This document shows, in pieces, positions 6,824-14,844 of a DNA stretch of 32,173 nucleotides. Within the stretch, counting starts at the first letter, position 1. Each line of letters starts with the position of its first letter. The stretch is from the NCBI GenBank assembly GCA_025354525.1, contig JANXMS010000320.1, forward strand, positions 1 through 32,173. Direction: 5' to 3'. This stretch comes from Acidobacteriota bacterium. Its GTDB lineage: Bacteria > Acidobacteriota > Terriglobia > Bryobacterales > Bryobacteraceae. The translations under genes and the position numbers were made by a program. A model generated the notes under the pieces. It searched no databases and was not told the DNA's origin. It worked only from the letters and a program-made list of their open reading frames with translations.

Positions 6824-7923
6824 ATCTCGCCCAGCCGATCAGCGGCAGCTCTGAGACTATAGCGCTGTTCCACCTCTTGGCGAGCCGCGAGCGCAAGTCG
6901 GTTCCGGAGCCCTTGATCGGTGCCAAGTTGCTCCAATTGTGCGGCGAGGACGGCGCTCTCGCCGGACGGAAAGAGGAAGCCGTTCTCCCCGTGGCGGAGG
7001 ATGTAGGGATTCCCCCCAGCGTTGGAGGCGATTGCCGAAATACCGGTAGCCATGGCCTCCAGCAGGGCGTTAGAAAACGCTTCGCTTAAAGACGGCAGCA
7101 CAAAAATATCGAGCGTCCGGTAGTAGGGAGCCACATCGCGGCAGGAAGGCAGAAACACGCAGCGTCCGGCGGCCGTGAGGGCGGTCGCACGCTGGCGGAG
7201 AGTAGCTTCGTGGTCCCCGCCGCCGGCGATCAGCAACCGCCAATCCGGATGACGGTCGGCCACCAGAGAAAAGGCATCAATGAGTGTTTCAATTGACTTT
7301 TCCGCCCGTAGCACGCTGACAGTACCAATGACCAGAGAGGCCCCCGCGAGGTCGGGTGGGACATGGCGAGGGCCGGGCTGGAACCGGTCCGTATCGACGC
7401 CGTTAGGGGCAAGATGTATCCGTTCGCTGGAAACGTCATAGACGGTCGTCAGTTCCTGCGCGCAGAACGGGGAGTTGACGACGATGCCATCGACCAAACC
7501 ATCGGTCCAGCGCAGTGCGCGCTGGTAGAAAGAAGGAAACAGCGCCCGTTCGCCGCGCGAGCTGCCCAGGACAACAGGCGTGCCGAACCACCGGGCTAGA
7601 GGCGTCATGAAAGTCACGGTGGGATAGTCAAACGGGTGAACGATGCGGATATTGTGCTCGCGCAGGTAGCGGCGGAGGACAAGGGCACCGCTCACAACCG
7701 AGGCATCGCGCAGGGATCTCACTGGAAGCCGCGTGACGGGAACCCCGGCGGCGCGTAGCTCTTCAGCGCGGAAGCCTTCCGGGTGGAAAGCCATCACGTG
7801 GGGGGAAAATCGCTCCCGGTCCAGCTGCTTAGCCATTTCGGTCATTTGTCGCTCGGTACCGCCCGGGCCCAGCGTATGGCAAGCAAACAGGACCGGAACG
7901 GGTAGCGTGGGGCCTTGGTGCAT
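6799..7923 (-). CDS. GT4-family glycosyltransferase
   Basis: A 374-residue GT-B enzyme. The N-terminal glycine-rich loop CHTLGPGGTERQM (residues 15-27) is typical of GT4 sugar transferases. The donor domain carries VIGTVSVLRAEKSIETLIDA (near 200) and the E-x7-E signature in LSEAFSNALLEAMATG (near 283-297). It is expected to be a retaining, cytoplasmic enzyme using a nucleotide-sugar donor. It is divergent from the next GT4 with 59 bp between the start codons, so the two may share a control region. Its 3' end converges on the large secreted protein. Confidence 0.9.
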   Translation of the reverse strand: MHQGPTLPVPVLFACHTLGPGGTERQMTEMAKQLDRERFSPHVMAFHPEGFRAEELRAAGVPVTRLPVRSLRDASVVSGALVLRRYLREHNIRIVHPFDYPTVTFMTPLARWFGTPVVLGSSRGERALFPSFYQRALRWTDGLVDGIVVNSPFCAQELTTVYDVSSERIHLAPNGVDTDRFQPGPRHVPPDLAGASLVIGTVSVLRAEKSIETLIDAFSLVADRHPDWRLLIAGGGDHEATLRQRATALTAAGRCVFLPSCRDVAPYYRTLDIFVLPSLSEAFSNALLEAMATGISAIASNAGGNPYILRHGENGFLFPSGESAVLAAQLEQLGTDQGLRNRLALAARQEVEQRYSLRAAADRLGEIYDGFLAR

Positions 7924-7982
7924 CCAGTTCAGTATCTCGCGGGAGTTATACTGACGGGAGAGAACTCCGAAAAAACTCTTCT
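7924..7982. promoter_or_regulatory. Short divergent control region between two GT4 genes
   Basis: Both genes must start transcription in or near these 59 bp unless they are read from further upstream. GGAGTT (7942-7947) and AACTCC (7964-7969) form an inverted repeat around the centre, and TATACT (7947-7952) is a possible -10 element for the plus strand. No convincing -35 is seen. The call rests mainly on gene orientation. Confidence 0.35.
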
Positions 7983-9107
7983 ATGCGTATTGTCCACATC
8001 CTGCCTTTTCCTGAAATTGGCGGTACGGAGATCGGGCAAGTGAATCTAATGCTGGCCAGCCGACGACTCGGGGTCGATGCATTTGCCCTTGTTCCCGAAG
8101 GCGGCGACGCGGTAGCCGGATATGTACGAGCGGCCGGATTTGAGGCCTTTCCGTATGCTGTGCCGCAACCGAGTTTCCGTCACGGCGCACGTTTCTGGCG
8201 GGAGAGTGGGGAACTTGCAGCGTTCTTGCACGAACGGAAGGCGACCGCCATGCATTGCGCCAATGTTCTTGGTGCCTATCACTGCGCCCTCGCCGGTCGG
8301 CGGGCCGGAATTCCGGTCATCGGGCATGTGCGGGGGCGGTTTGAAGAACTGCCGTTCCGAGAGAAAGTTTTCATGCGTTGGGTGGATCGATGGGCCTTCG
8401 TTTCACGCAGTACCTGGGACCGGTTCTGCATACCCGTGAAGGAGGAATTGGGCGACGTAGTTTACGACGGCGTATCCTTTGCCGCGGTGCCGGAGGACGC
8501 CGGGACTGGAGTGCGCGCAGAGTTCGGACTGAGCGGCGATACGGTGATTGTCGGCATGGTGGCGCGCGTCGCGCCGCAGAAGGATTTTGAGACACTGATA
8601 CGGAGCGCGGCAACGTTATCTATCCGCTTTCCAGCAATGCGGTTTTTAATGGTCGGTGATCTGGACCCCCTGCACTACCCGCGGGTACGCCGGTGGTTGG
8701 AAGAGCATCAGGTGGCGGACCGCTTCCTGTTCACTGGCTTTCGCCGGGATATTGCGCGCCTGATGAAAGCCATGGACGTGGCGGTTTTGAGCACGCACGG
8801 CGAAGGGTTGCCGCTAGTGTTGCTGGAGGCGATGAGCCATAGCCGGCCAGTCGTGGCAACGGGCCTTGATGGGATCCTTGAGGTCGTCGAAGACGGCCGG
8901 ACAGGGTTACTCGTGCCCCATGGTGATGCGGCGGCGCTGGCGGAGGCGATTGGCCGACTGGTGAGTGACCCCGCTCTAGCCCGGCGGCTAGGTGAGGCTG
9001 GCAGACGGACGGTGGAAACCAAGTTCAGTCAGCAAGCATTTGAACAAAGCGTGGAACGACTGTACGCCGGCGTATTCCCTGGCATGGCGTTACCGGGGAA
9101 GCGCTAG
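7983..9107 (+). CDS. GT4-family glycosyltransferase
   Basis: A 374-residue GT-B transferase. It opens with MRIVHILPFPEIGGTEIGQ, the usual GT4 N-terminal strand and glycine-rich loop. It continues with VGMVARVAPQKDFETLIRS (about residue 195) and the signature EGLPLVLLEAMSHSRPVVAT, which contains E-x7-E. It acts in the cytoplasm on a lipid-linked or growing glycan; the sugar is unknown. The last 18 bp overlap the 3' end of the convergent FkbM gene. Confidence 0.9.
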   Translation: MRIVHILPFPEIGGTEIGQVNLMLASRRLGVDAFALVPEGGDAVAGYVRAAGFEAFPYAVPQPSFRHGARFWRESGELAAFLHERKATAMHCANVLGAYHCALAGRRAGIPVIGHVRGRFEELPFREKVFMRWVDRWAFVSRSTWDRFCIPVKEELGDVVYDGVSFAAVPEDAGTGVRAEFGLSGDTVIVGMVARVAPQKDFETLIRSAATLSIRFPAMRFLMVGDLDPLHYPRVRRWLEEHQVADRFLFTGFRRDIARLMKAMDVAVLSTHGEGLPLVLLEAMSHSRPVVATGLDGILEVVEDGRTGLLVPHGDAAALAEAIGRLVSDPALARRLGEAGRRTVETKFSQQAFEQSVERLYAGVFPGMALPGKR

Positions 9108-9944
9108 GAAGTTATGGCTATCCCGGTTTTCCGGGTCCAGGCCGTCAATCGGAATCGGGGCGGAGCAGGCGCGCAGGTGATACAGGCGATAGCCCGCTTC
9201 ATTCAGCACCGCTTCCATCTCCAGACTAGACGAACCCGGTAGGCATTCGAAGAAAACAGGCGGCTGCTGCTCGTGCAGAATGCGCCGCATACCACGAAAT
9301 ACGGCCAATTCGTGGCCCTCCACATCAATCTTGACCAGATCCACCTTATCCTGCGGAGAAATCACCGCGTCCAGAGGCTGGATAGGTACTTCTATTCCTT
9401 CTTCGTCACCACTGACGACATGAGCCATGGTGGCGTCCTCGGGAACCTGCAGCTTGACCGTGCCCGCCGTTTCCCCCAGAGCCATGGAATACAACTGGCA
9501 GGAAGCCCCCATGTTATTGATAAAGATATTGTTCTCGAGTTTCCGATAGACAGCCGGATTGGGCTCAAAGGCCCAGATGCGGATCTTCGGGTTAGCGGCG
9601 CGGGCCGCCATACTGTAAAACCCGGTGTTGGCACCCGCGTCGACGAAGCCAGTAGTGCGGCGGGCATAGCCGAGGAGAACAGCGGCGACGTCCGGTTCAA
9701 CCGCTAGTGGACCTTTCCAATAGAGAGCCTCGCCGATACCTTCCGGACCGTCCTGGGAATAAAGAAAATGCTCGCCGCTAGGAAAGCGAACCAGGAACGG
9801 ATTTTCAACAGGAATACCGGGAGTATAGTAATCGCTGACCCAGCCACGGCTAACAGCCCAGCGAAGCGGAACCCGAAAGAAGGGATGGCCCAATTGCCGC
9901 CGTTTTGGTTTCAACCGGCTAAGAATAGAGGAAAGATTGGGCAT
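9090..9944 (-). CDS. FkbM-family SAM-dependent methyltransferase
   Basis: A 284-residue protein with the FkbM features: motif I TGFVDAGANTGFYSMAA (about residue 97), acidic motif IWAFEPNPAVYRKLENN, and the diagnostic VDLVKIDVEGHELAVFRGM (about 202-220), then FFECLPG. It probably O-methylates a sugar of the polymer. It is divergent from the ABC exporter operon, with 79 bp between the starts. Its C-terminal codons overlap the GT4 gene at 7983-9107. Confidence 0.9.
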   Translation of the reverse strand: MPNLSSILSRLKPKRRQLGHPFFRVPLRWAVSRGWVSDYYTPGIPVENPFLVRFPSGEHFLYSQDGPEGIGEALYWKGPLAVEPDVAAVLLGYARRTTGFVDAGANTGFYSMAARAANPKIRIWAFEPNPAVYRKLENNIFINNMGASCQLYSMALGETAGTVKLQVPEDATMAHVVSGDEEGIEVPIQPLDAVISPQDKVDLVKIDVEGHELAVFRGMRRILHEQQPPVFFECLPGSSSLEMEAVLNEAGYRLYHLRACSAPIPIDGLDPENRDSHNFLALPR

Positions 9945-10023
9945 AAGATTTCACCGATCTCGACCTTAAACAGCATAGACCATAAAGTCTTGCTGGATAC
10001 AGGCGATACTGGAAGTTAAGTGC
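9945..10023. promoter_or_regulatory. Divergent control region ahead of the exporter operon
   Basis: These 79 bp separate the FkbM start from the permease start, and the whole plus-strand operon to 19.9 kb depends on a promoter here or upstream. A weak pair TCGACC, 17 bp, TAAAGT is visible for the plus strand, but each hexamer matches the consensus at only about four positions. The call rests mainly on gene layout. Confidence 0.35.
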
Positions 10024-10878
10024 ATGGGAGAACCCTTTACCTTACCTCAGCGATCTGTCCGAGTTATCGGTCCGGCAGCTTTTTCCCCACTGGGCATTTT
10101 GCGGCACCTATGGGATAGCCCCCGCTACTTTGATTTGCTGCTGACTTTGTCCCTGCACCGGGTCAAAGTCCGTTATAAGCAGTCCATACTCGGGCTTTCC
10201 TGGGCGCTGATGCAGCCGCTGGCGCTGATGTTGATCTATACGGTAATTTTCTCCGTGGTGACCAAAATGCCAGGAGCAGGGGAAGCCTACCCGGTCTTCG
10301 TCTTCGCCGCGCTGCTCCCGTGGTTGTTCTTCAGCACCGCCTTGACGAGCGCTTCCAATAGTCTCGTATCGCACCAATATCTAATCACAAAAGTGTATTT
10401 TCCCCGTGAAATCCTGCCAATAACCTATTTGATTGCCGCTTTTTTCGATTTTCTGGTCGCTTCGGTCCTGCTGGGCATAATGATGGCTTGGTATCGCATC
10501 TGGCCGAACGAACAGGCCTTGTGGGTAGTGCTGGTGATGGGCGTGGCGGTGCTCTTCACTCTGGGGCTGTCGCTGCTTTTGGCAGCGTTGCAAGTCTCCT
10601 TCCGGGACATTGGCCTGGCGCTGCCACTGGTGATGCAGATCTGGATGTTCGCCTGTCCGGTGGTCTATCCGCTGAGCGCTGTACCCGCGCAGTACCGGAG
10701 CCTGTATCTACTGAATCCGATGGCAGGGGTGATCGAAAACTTCCGGCGAACGGTGCTGCAGGGTTTACCGCCCGATTGGGCGTCGTTGAGCGTAGCTTGC
10801 TGGGTGACGGTGCTCTTGTTTCCGCTCTCTTACGGTTATTTTAAATACCGAGAAGCCACCATGGCGGATGTGATCTAA
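10024..10878 (+). CDS. wzm: ABC-2 type polysaccharide export permease (Wzm/KpsM/TagG-like)
   Basis: A 284-residue inner-membrane protein with about six hydrophobic segments. It contains the conserved cytoplasmic entry RVKVRYKQSILGLSWALMQP, characteristic of ABC-2 polysaccharide and O-antigen permeases. It dimerises and moves the finished, usually lipid-linked, polymer across the inner membrane using the ATPase encoded 3 bp downstream. The length is standard. It is the first gene of a tightly packed seven-gene operon. The presence of this pair argues for ABC-dependent rather than Wzy-dependent assembly. Confidence 0.9.
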   Translation: MGEPFTLPQRSVRVIGPAAFSPLGILRHLWDSPRYFDLLLTLSLHRVKVRYKQSILGLSWALMQPLALMLIYTVIFSVVTKMPGAGEAYPVFVFAALLPWLFFSTALTSASNSLVSHQYLITKVYFPREILPITYLIAAFFDFLVASVLLGIMMAWYRIWPNEQALWVVLVMGVAVLFTLGLSLLLAALQVSFRDIGLALPLVMQIWMFACPVVYPLSAVPAQYRSLYLLNPMAGVIENFRRTVLQGLPPDWASLSVACWVTVLLFPLSYGYFKYREATMADVI

Positions 10879-10881
10879 CCC

Positions 10882-12030
10882 GTGCCGACGCCTATCGCAC
10901 TTTCGTTGCAAAGAGTTGGCAAATGCTACCGCGTGCCGGGTGCAAACGGAGGGCCGCCGACCGAGTTCTGGGCGACACGGGATGTGACTTTCGACGTTCC
11001 TAGCGGGTCGGCCGCCGGCATTATTGGGCATAACGGAGCGGGTAAGAGCACCCTCTTAAAGCTGTTGACCGGAATCACGGCACCGACGACAGGCGAAATT
11101 CGGGTGACCGGCCGGATGGCCGGATTACTGGAGGTTGGCTCCGGATTTCATCCCGAGCTCACCGGGCGGGAGAATATCTTCCTGAGCGGGACCATTCTCG
11201 GCATGAGCCGGAAAGAGATCCACCGCAAGCTGGAGAGCATCATCGACTTTGCCGAGGTCCGGCCGTTTATTGACCTGCCCGTGAAGCGTTTTTCCTCCGG
11301 CATGTATGTCCGGTTAGGCTTTTCGATTGCCGCTCACATTGAGCCGGAGGTGCTGCTGCTGGATGAAGTGCTGGCGGTGGGCGATGCGGCTTTCCAGGAA
11401 AAATGTTTGAATCGAGTTCTGGAGCTAAAGCGCAGCGGCGTTACTATTCTTTTTATTTCCCATGACTTGCGGGCTGTGGAACGGGTTTGCGACCGCGTGC
11501 TGGTAATGCAGCGGGGCAAGGTGGTGCACGACGGGCCGGCGGTGGAAGCGATTTCGGCCTATCAGGCGTTACGCGGTGCGGCCGCCGGTGAGCGGCGAGT
11601 GAGGCATGAAAAGCAGCAGTTAACTGTCGACGCAGTACGGTTCCTGGACGCCGAGGGACGGGAGCCGGATTTCGGCGTAACGGGCTCTCCACTGCGCGTA
11701 CGGCTGGAGTATACGGCCCAGGAAAAGTTGGACGCGGTGCGGTTTGAACTGCTGTTCATCGGCTCCGATACGCACTGGAAAACGACGGTGCATAACGGCG
11801 ATAACCGGCTTACTGTGGGTCCGGGCAAGGGTGCCATTGAGTTCCTCTGCGATCCGCTGGCGCTATGCCCGGATGTCTACCAGATCGACGCCACCGTGGA
11901 CCGGTTTGGTGCCGAGGATCCGCTGGACTGGTTGATCGGTTGTCAGACGCTGCCCGTGCAATCGCCGTATGCGGTAAAGGGCTGTTTCCAGCAGCCGTTT
12001 ACCTGGAGCGTGCCCCCGGATGCCACCTAG
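10882..12030 (+). CDS. wzt: Polysaccharide ABC transporter ATPase with Wzt-type C-terminal domain
   Basis: A 382-residue ATPase that starts with GTG at 10882. It has Walker A GHNGAGKST (about residue 50), the signature VKRFSSGMYVRLGFS (about 135), and Walker B with the D-loop VLLLDEVLAVGD (about 155). After residue 240 comes an extra beta-rich domain of about 135 residues. In Wzt proteins this domain binds the non-reducing end of the polymer, often a methylated or otherwise capped sugar. That fits the several methyltransferases here, although the link is inference. Its 3' end overlaps the GT2 gene by 11 bp. Confidence 0.9.
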   Translation: MPTPIALSLQRVGKCYRVPGANGGPPTEFWATRDVTFDVPSGSAAGIIGHNGAGKSTLLKLLTGITAPTTGEIRVTGRMAGLLEVGSGFHPELTGRENIFLSGTILGMSRKEIHRKLESIIDFAEVRPFIDLPVKRFSSGMYVRLGFSIAAHIEPEVLLLDEVLAVGDAAFQEKCLNRVLELKRSGVTILFISHDLRAVERVCDRVLVMQRGKVVHDGPAVEAISAYQALRGAAAGERRVRHEKQQLTVDAVRFLDAEGREPDFGVTGSPLRVRLEYTAQEKLDAVRFELLFIGSDTHWKTTVHNGDNRLTVGPGKGAIEFLCDPLALCPDVYQIDATVDRFGAEDPLDWLIGCQTLPVQSPYAVKGCFQQPFTWSVPPDAT

Positions 12031-12982
12031 CCCCACTGTCAGTGTGATCATACCGGCCTATCGCATTACGGCCTTTGTGGCCGAAGCGGTGGAATCGGTA
12101 CTGCAACAAACGCGGCAGGATCACGAGATTCTGGTGATCAATGACGGTTGCCCCGATACGGATAATCTAGAAAAAGCGCTGGCCCCGTACCGCGAGCGCA
12201 TTCGCTACATTGTGCAGAGCAACGGGGGGCCCGGGGCCGCCCGTAACCGGGGCCTGGCCGAGGCGACTGGGCGCTACATTGCGCTGCTGGATGGCGATGA
12301 CCGCTGGCTGCCCACTTACATGGAAGAGCAGTTGGGGGGAATGGAGCGCGATGAGACGATTGACCTGCTCTATCCGAACAGCGAAGTATTTGGCGGCGGC
12401 CCACTGGACGGAACGCTGTTGCGTGGCGCGGAAGAGTGGCGGGAGACAGCCACGATCGACACACTAGTAGAAGGAACGAGCGTCGTCAACAACGTAGCGA
12501 TGTTTAAGAAAGAGATTGCCAGGCGCGCCGGGGGCTGGGATCCGGAGATGCGGCACGCCGAGGACTTTGACCTGTGGCTGCGCATCGCTATCTGTGGCGG
12601 TAGAATTCTTTACAATCCCAAGCTCTTGGCCGGATACCGGATCCGCCCGGGGTCGCAAACCGAGAATGTAACGTCCATGTATGACGGCCAGATCCGGACC
12701 TGTCAGAAGGCCCTACGGAATGAAGCGCTGACGGCACGGCAGCGTGAGCTACTGGAGTGGCGCATCGGTTGGGCGACGGCACAGCAACACCTGACCGCCG
12801 GCAAGAAGGCGCTCGCCGCAGGCGACACGGCGGTCGCGCGCACGCACTTTCAACAAGCGTTCCCGCATGCCGGCAGCGGCAAGCTACGTGCGATTTTGGC
12901 CGGTCTTTCTATCTTCCCCGCCGGGACGGCCGCGCTTGTCCGCTACTTTAACAAGAAAAAGGAACCCGTATGTGCGGACTAG
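12020..12982 (+). CDS. GT2-family glycosyltransferase
   Basis: A 320-residue GT-A enzyme. VSVIIPAYRITAFVAEAVES opens the nucleotide-binding fold, VINDGCPDTD follows, and the metal-binding acidic motif is ALLDGDDRWLP (near residue 92). HAEDFDLWLRIA (near 180) supplies the usual catalytic-base ED. The last about 80 residues are helical and lack a membrane anchor, so it is likely soluble or peripheral. It overlaps the ATPase gene at its start and asnB at its end (13 bp), pointing to translational coupling. Confidence 0.9.
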   Translation: MPPSPTVSVIIPAYRITAFVAEAVESVLQQTRQDHEILVINDGCPDTDNLEKALAPYRERIRYIVQSNGGPGAARNRGLAEATGRYIALLDGDDRWLPTYMEEQLGGMERDETIDLLYPNSEVFGGGPLDGTLLRGAEEWRETATIDTLVEGTSVVNNVAMFKKEIARRAGGWDPEMRHAEDFDLWLRIAICGGRILYNPKLLAGYRIRPGSQTENVTSMYDGQIRTCQKALRNEALTARQRELLEWRIGWATAQQHLTAGKKALAAGDTAVARTHFQQAFPHAGSGKLRAILAGLSIFPAGTAALVRYFNKKKEPVCAD

Positions 12983-14832
12983 CCGGCATAGTAGGCCATG
13001 CTGACCCGGTGCGCGCCGGGGAGCATGTAACGGCGATGCTCGCCTGCCTGGAGCGGCGCGGGCCGGATGCCGAAGGGCTGCACGCTTGGCCGGAGGCGGT
13101 GTTCGGACATCGGCGCTTATCCATCTATGACTTGAGCGAGGCCGGCCGCCAGCCGATGCTGAGCGATGACGGCGAAATTGGCGTTGTTTTCAATGGTGCC
13201 ATCTACAACTTCCGCACCTTGCGCATGGAACTGGAAGCCACCGGTTGTCGGTTCCGCACCGGAACCGATACTGAAGTGCTTCTGCATGGATACCGCATTT
13301 GGGGTATGCCGGCCATGCTGCAACGGCTGCGCGGGATGTTCGCCATTGGCCTGTGGGACGCGCGGCTGCGCAAACTTTGGCTATGGCGAGACCGGATGGG
13401 CGTGAAGCCGCTGCTCTATGCCGAAAAAGATGGGATGCTAGCGTTTGCATCAACGGCACGAGCGTTGCACCGGGCTGGGTTTTCCAACGGCATCGACCCC
13501 GATGGCGTGATGGAGTATTTGGAGTATGGCTGGGTGAGCGACGCGCGGAGCATCTATGCAGGCGTGCGCAAGTTGCCAGCCGGGGAACTGCTGGAGTGGC
13601 AAGGCGGACGGATTCAAGGTCCGAAACCGTACTGGACCCTGCCGCGTCCAGCCGAGAGCGGCCCGTCGTTTGCCGACGCCGTGGCCGAGACAGAGACGTT
13701 GTTCCTGGACGCGGTGCGCTTGCGTCTGGACGCTGATGTTCCGGTGGGTGCCCTATTGAGCGGTGGCATCGATTCGGGCTTGGTCTGCTGGGCGATTGCG
13801 AAACTGGGAGCCAATATCCGGGCTTTTACGGTACAAACCGAGGGCGTGTCCGATGAAACTCCGGACGCTGTGCGGACAGCGCAGGAGCTGGGAATTGCGC
13901 ACGAAGTGATTCCGGTTCGAGCCAACGCCGCACCCCCCATTGATGACTTAGTGGATGCCTACGGGGAGCCGTTCTCGACGGCCTCGGCGCTGGGGATGCT
14001 GCAGGTTAGCCAAGCGGTGAAACGGTCAGCCACGGTGCTCCTAACCGGGGACGGCGGTGATGATGTGTTCCTGGGATACCCCGAGCACCGGAATTTTTAC
14101 CGGGCACAGAAGCTGGCGCAAACTTGGCCGCCGGCGCTGGTGAAGATGGGCGGAGCGGCGGCGGGATTGTTGCCAGCGCAGGGAGCCGCGAAGCGGGTAC
14201 GCAATCTGCTGGCTTACGCAGCCGACGGGCTACCGGCCATTCCGCGCGCTCACAACGGTGTCCAGCATTACATGGACCGTCAGGCGCTCGGCGAGCGGCT
14301 GCGCGGCCGCGTGATGGCGAATCATCATCTACCAGCGCGAGACGGTGGCGGCACGACATTGCTGGCTGACTTCCTGGACTACGACCGGCACACGCGCTTC
14401 ACCGGCGAGTACATGACCAAAGTGGACGGCGGCACGATGTACTACGGCATTGAGGCGCGGAGCCCGTTTCTGGATCATCTGATTTGGGACTTCGCGGCGA
14501 AGCTGCCGCTGGAGCTGCGGCTGCGGAACGGGGAATTGAAAGCCATTTTGCGGGAACTGGCCCGGCAAAAGCTGGGCGAACGCGTGGCGGCGGGCGCCAA
14601 GCGCGGGTTTACGATTCCGGTGGAACAATGGTTGTTGAAAGACTGGCGGCCGCGGGTGGAAGCGCTGCTGGACAGCTCGATTTTGTTGCGGGACGGATGG
14701 CTCGAAGCCGGAGCGCTGCGCCAGTGGTGGCGCGAGTCAGTGGATAGCGGAACGGCCCCGGTGCATTTCTGGCGGCTGCTGGTTCTGGAAACCTGGTTAG
14801 AGCGAGAAGCAAACACGGCCGTGTGCCGATAG
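12970..14832 (+). CDS. asnB: Asparagine synthase (glutamine-hydrolysing)-type amidotransferase 1
   Basis: A 620-residue two-domain enzyme. The class II glutaminase domain begins MCGLAGIV with the catalytic Cys2 and contains HRRLSIYDLS and VVFNGAIYN. The synthetase domain carries the PP-loop LLSGGIDSG (about residue 263) and LTGDGGDDVFLGYPEH (about 358). In EPS clusters such enzymes probably amidate uronic or other carboxylic sugars rather than aspartate; that is inference from context. A second member, at 25016-26959, lies in the opposing operon. A Glu usual in the GEGADE-type motif is Asp here (GDGGDD). Confidence 0.88.
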   Translation: MCGLAGIVGHADPVRAGEHVTAMLACLERRGPDAEGLHAWPEAVFGHRRLSIYDLSEAGRQPMLSDDGEIGVVFNGAIYNFRTLRMELEATGCRFRTGTDTEVLLHGYRIWGMPAMLQRLRGMFAIGLWDARLRKLWLWRDRMGVKPLLYAEKDGMLAFASTARALHRAGFSNGIDPDGVMEYLEYGWVSDARSIYAGVRKLPAGELLEWQGGRIQGPKPYWTLPRPAESGPSFADAVAETETLFLDAVRLRLDADVPVGALLSGGIDSGLVCWAIAKLGANIRAFTVQTEGVSDETPDAVRTAQELGIAHEVIPVRANAAPPIDDLVDAYGEPFSTASALGMLQVSQAVKRSATVLLTGDGGDDVFLGYPEHRNFYRAQKLAQTWPPALVKMGGAAAGLLPAQGAAKRVRNLLAYAADGLPAIPRAHNGVQHYMDRQALGERLRGRVMANHHLPARDGGGTTLLADFLDYDRHTRFTGEYMTKVDGGTMYYGIEARSPFLDHLIWDFAAKLPLELRLRNGELKAILRELARQKLGERVAAGAKRGFTIPVEQWLLKDWRPRVEALLDSSILLRDGWLEAGALRQWWRESVDSGTAPVHFWRLLVLETWLEREANTAVCR

Positions 14833-14844
14833 ATAAAGAAGCGA

